Of a stretch of DNA of 15,965 nt, positions 15,024 to 15,965 are shown piece after piece. The stretch covers positions 1-15,965 of the forward strand of contig CADBXQ010000003.1 in assembly GCA_902798675.1 (NCBI GenBank). The letters are read 5' to 3'. This DNA comes from Oscillospiraceae bacterium (GTDB taxonomy: Bacteria > Bacillota > Clostridia > Oscillospirales > Ruminococcaceae). The notes below the pieces were generated by a model. The model was not told where the DNA came from. It did not search any database and saw nothing but the letters and a program-made list of their open reading frames with translations. Within the stretch, counting starts at the first letter, position 1. Each line of letters opens with the position of its first letter. The translations under genes and the position numbers were made by a program.

Positions 15024-15390
15024 AATTTTTTATGTTTTGTTGCGGATGTTTACCTACCGCTTGTTAAGGACGGCCTGCAAAAAGACGAAGAGGATTAGGC
15101 AGGCTTGATATTACGGCTGGTTGTGAGCTGGTGGTGGGGCGTTGGTTTTTGTGTTGTTTTTTGGAACGCATTTAATGATATTTAAAATTGTTGAGTTTTT
15201 AAGTCAAGAATCTGATATTTTAAGAAGAGATGGAATTTGGACAAATATAACCCAATCAAATAATACAATTTGTGGTTTTTTTAATTTGGATCAACACATA
15301 TTATTGATAGTGTTATTTTTCATTTATAAACTAATTGTAATATTGTCGATCGAATGTTCGCAAAAAAGTAAAATTTTTTGATATGGGGTG
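15024..15390. other. Intergenic stretch between the DUF368 gene and the infC promoter
   Basis: No convincing gene lies here. The first part (about 15040-15140) is clearly richer in G and C than its surroundings. It contains short inverted repeats: GCGG/CCGC at 15042-15045 and 15057-15060, and GCCTGC/GCAGGC at 15073-15078 and 15099-15104. A weak promoter-like pair, TTGAAA (15007-15012) and TATGTT (15031-15036), with an 18-base spacer, precedes it. The rest (15141-15390) is AT-rich. It holds a weak inverted repeat ACAAAT/ATTTGT followed by seven Ts (15241-15281) that might be a poor terminator, a LexA-box-like palindrome (15347-15360), and an A/T tract (15362-15379) suited to an UP element for the infC promoter. 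A hydrophobic 79-codon frame at 15142-15381 lacks a clear ribosome site and is not called. Confidence 0.6.
15347..15360. promoter_or_regulatory. LexA (DinR)-box-like palindrome
   Basis: The 14-mer CGATCGAATGTTCG differs at one position from the Firmicutes SOS-box consensus CGAACRNRYGTTCG. It lies 30 bases upstream of the infC -35 box, where a bound repressor would not cover the promoter core. A chance match is quite possible, and infC is not a usual SOS gene. Confidence 0.2.
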
Positions 15391-15419
15391 TTGACAATTT
15401 GTTTTTTGTGTGATATAAT
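15391..15419 (+). promoter_or_regulatory. Consensus sigma-A promoter of the infC operon
   Basis: TTGACA (15391-15396) and TATAAT (15414-15419) match consensus exactly and are separated by an ideal 17 bases, with TGA at 15411-15413 as a near-extended -10. The A/T tract upstream (15362-15379) resembles an UP element. Transcription should start near 15426. The strength suits a translation-factor and ribosomal-protein operon. Confidence 0.88.
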
Positions 15420-15510
15420 GAGCTGAGAAGTGAAGTGGATCTAGTGATTCCCACCTTGCTGTTATCTGCACGTAAGGTCAATACGATGTCTTTTGACTGC
15501 GGTGTTGTTT

Positions 15511-15543
15511 GAGTGCGGGCGGGTTGTTCGTGCTCTTGTTTTG
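15511..15543 (+). terminator. Intrinsic terminator (attenuator) in the infC leader
   Basis: A 10-bp stem pairs GAGTGCGGGC (15511-15520) with GTTCGTGCTC (15526-15535), including several G-U pairs, around a five-base loop GGGTT. It is followed by the T-rich run TTGTTTT (15536-15542). It lies after a strong promoter and about 30 bases before the infC start, so it most likely terminates or lets through transcription under control. Confidence 0.7.
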
Positions 15544-15560
15544 CGGTGATTTTATTTTTT

Positions 15561-15567
15561 AGGGGGT
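15561..15567 (+). promoter_or_regulatory. Ribosome binding site of infC
   Basis: AGGGGGT lies five bases before GTG 15573 and supports this start over the in-frame ATG at 15591. It is just downstream of the attenuator's T-run. Confidence 0.55.
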
Positions 15568-15572
15568 GCTTT

Positions 15573-15965
15573 GTGGGTAACGTTAAGGATATGCAGATCA
15601 ATGAAGAGATTCGAGACAGTCAAATAAGGGTTGTTGATGAATCCGGGGCGCAGCTTGGTTTTATGTCTGCGAAAGAGGCGCTTGATGTCGCTGTTTCCAG
15701 GAATCTTGACCTGGTTAAAATTGCGCCTCAGGCAAAGCCGCCGGTCTGTCGCATCATGAACTACGGAAAGTATAAATTTGAGCAGGCCAAACGCGATAAA
15801 GAGGCCAGGAAAAACCAAAAGGCCATGGAAATTAAGGAAGTTCGGCTTTCTCTCAACATAGATGTCCATGATTTTAATACTAAATTAAAAAATGCCATCA
15901 AATTTTTAAAATTGAAGAACAAGGTTAAGGTTTTGGTGCGCTTTAGGGGAAGAGAAATGGCGCAT
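15573..15965 (+). CDS. infC: Translation initiation factor IF-3, N-terminal part (3' end outside window)
   Basis: The first 131 codons of IF3, which binds the 30S subunit, prevents premature 50S joining and proofreads the initiator tRNA-start codon pairing. The frame is open to the last base of the window. The N-domain shows QINEEIRDSQIRVVDESG (8-25) and the block KPPVCRIMNYGKYKFEQ, followed by the Lys/Arg-rich linker helix. The C-domain opens with EIKEVRLSLNIDVHDFNTK and reaches VRFRGREMAH at the edge; roughly 40 residues should be missing. The start is GTG 15573 after AGGGGGT. Many infC genes use a rare AUU start for autoregulation; this one appears not to. rpmI and rplT are expected beyond the window. 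An open frame on the opposite strand (15552-15869) is a shadow. Confidence 0.96.
   Translation, partial: MGNVKDMQINEEIRDSQIRVVDESGAQLGFMSAKEALDVAVSRNLDLVKIAPQAKPPVCRIMNYGKYKFEQAKRDKEARKNQKAMEIKEVRLSLNIDVHDFNTKLKNAIKFLKLKNKVKVLVRFRGREMAH

Larger units (their letters stand above)
15426..15572 (+). ncRNA. Structured infC leader, probable L20-type autoregulatory leader
   Basis: This is the roughly 147-base untranslated leader between the infC promoter and the infC start. In Firmicutes the infC-rpmI-rplT operon is commonly controlled by ribosomal protein L20 binding the leader and triggering premature termination. Visible helices are ACCTTGC (15453-15459) with GTAAGGT (15472-15478, one G-U pair), and GTCAA (15477-15481) with TTGAC (15493-15497). 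A third is AAGTGG with CCCACCTT, which competes for the same bases as the first. The first two also overlap by two bases. Such mutually exclusive helices ahead of a terminator hairpin (15511-15543) fit attenuation. I did not run a covariance search, so the L20 identity is inferred from gene context and architecture. Confidence 0.6.

Noticed and set aside
15032..15067. An 11-codon Cys-rich frame (MFCCGCLPTAC) that could be a leader peptide
   Set aside because: There is no ribosome site before it and no gene or attenuator placed to be controlled by it. Chance is the simpler reading.
15241..15281. ACAAAT/ATTTGT inverted repeat followed by seven Ts as a terminator
   Set aside because: The stem is short and AT-only with a loop of over 20 bases. 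It is too weak to call, though some terminator for the DUF368 transcript is expected nearby.
15142..15381. A 79-codon hydrophobic open frame after the DUF368 gene, with an internal ATG at 15175
   Set aside because: It has no clear ribosome binding site, an AT-rich composition like non-coding DNA, and a membrane-like look that poly-T-rich DNA readily gives. It also runs up close to the infC promoter.
15320..15869. Open frames on the minus strand over the infC leader and infC
   Set aside because: They overlap a strong promoter, the leader and infC itself, and their protein sequences show no family features. They are shadows.
1..15965. CRISPR arrays, tRNA or rRNA genes, insertion sequences, phage or toxin-antitoxin genes
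   Set aside because: I looked for repeat-spacer patterns, tRNA T-arm motifs, transposase domains and terminal inverted repeats and saw none. The window is core genome.

Overview
This window reads as chromosomal core DNA from a low-GC, Gram-positive bacterium of the Clostridia type. The evidence is the gene set and its order: miaB, a YlbF/YmcA-family gene, mutS, mutL and miaA, followed by yggS, sepF, divIVA, ileS, lspA and an RluD-type gene. SepF, DivIVA and an endonuclease-type MutL without MutH all fit Firmicutes. The coding strand is AT-rich and GTT-rich, with many ATA, AGA, AGG and CGA codons. I cannot place it to genus; an uncultured gut-type Clostridia lineage is a guess. Every real gene lies on the + strand.

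Region 1 (1-6490) is RNA modification and DNA repair. It holds the 3' part of miaB, a small YlbF/YmcA-family gene with a cysteine-rich tail, mutS, mutL and miaA. Spacings are short and miaA overlaps mutL, so this looks like one transcription unit. MiaA and MiaB act in sequence on A37 of tRNAs. MutS and MutL carry out mismatch repair, and both show candidate sliding-clamp motifs.

Region 2 (6522-14011) is cell envelope, division and translation. It holds an HlyD-like membrane-anchored adaptor of unknown role, yggS, sepF, divIVA, ileS, lspA and an RluD-type pseudouridine synthase. It resembles the ylm-divIVA-ileS-lspA cluster of Firmicutes but lacks ylmG and ylmH, and has the HlyD-like gene at its head. 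No convincing promoter separates it from region 1.

Region 3 (14012-15023) is a separate unit. A good sigma-A promoter at 14021-14049 precedes a DUF368 (PopT-type) membrane protein, a family implicated in recycling polyprenyl-phosphate carrier lipid.

Region 4 (15024-15965) starts with about 370 bases without a convincing gene. It includes a GC-rich patch that might be a structured RNA and a LexA-box-like palindrome. Next come a perfect-consensus sigma-A promoter, a structured leader with an intrinsic attenuator, and the 5' part of infC (IF3), which runs off the window. This layout matches the L20-controlled infC-rpmI-rplT operons of Firmicutes.

I found no tRNA, rRNA, CRISPR array, insertion sequence or phage gene. 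The points most worth a second look are the HlyD-like protein in the division cluster, the infC leader, the GC-rich intergenic patch, the Cys tail on the YlbF-family protein and the HLGT variant of the IleS signature.
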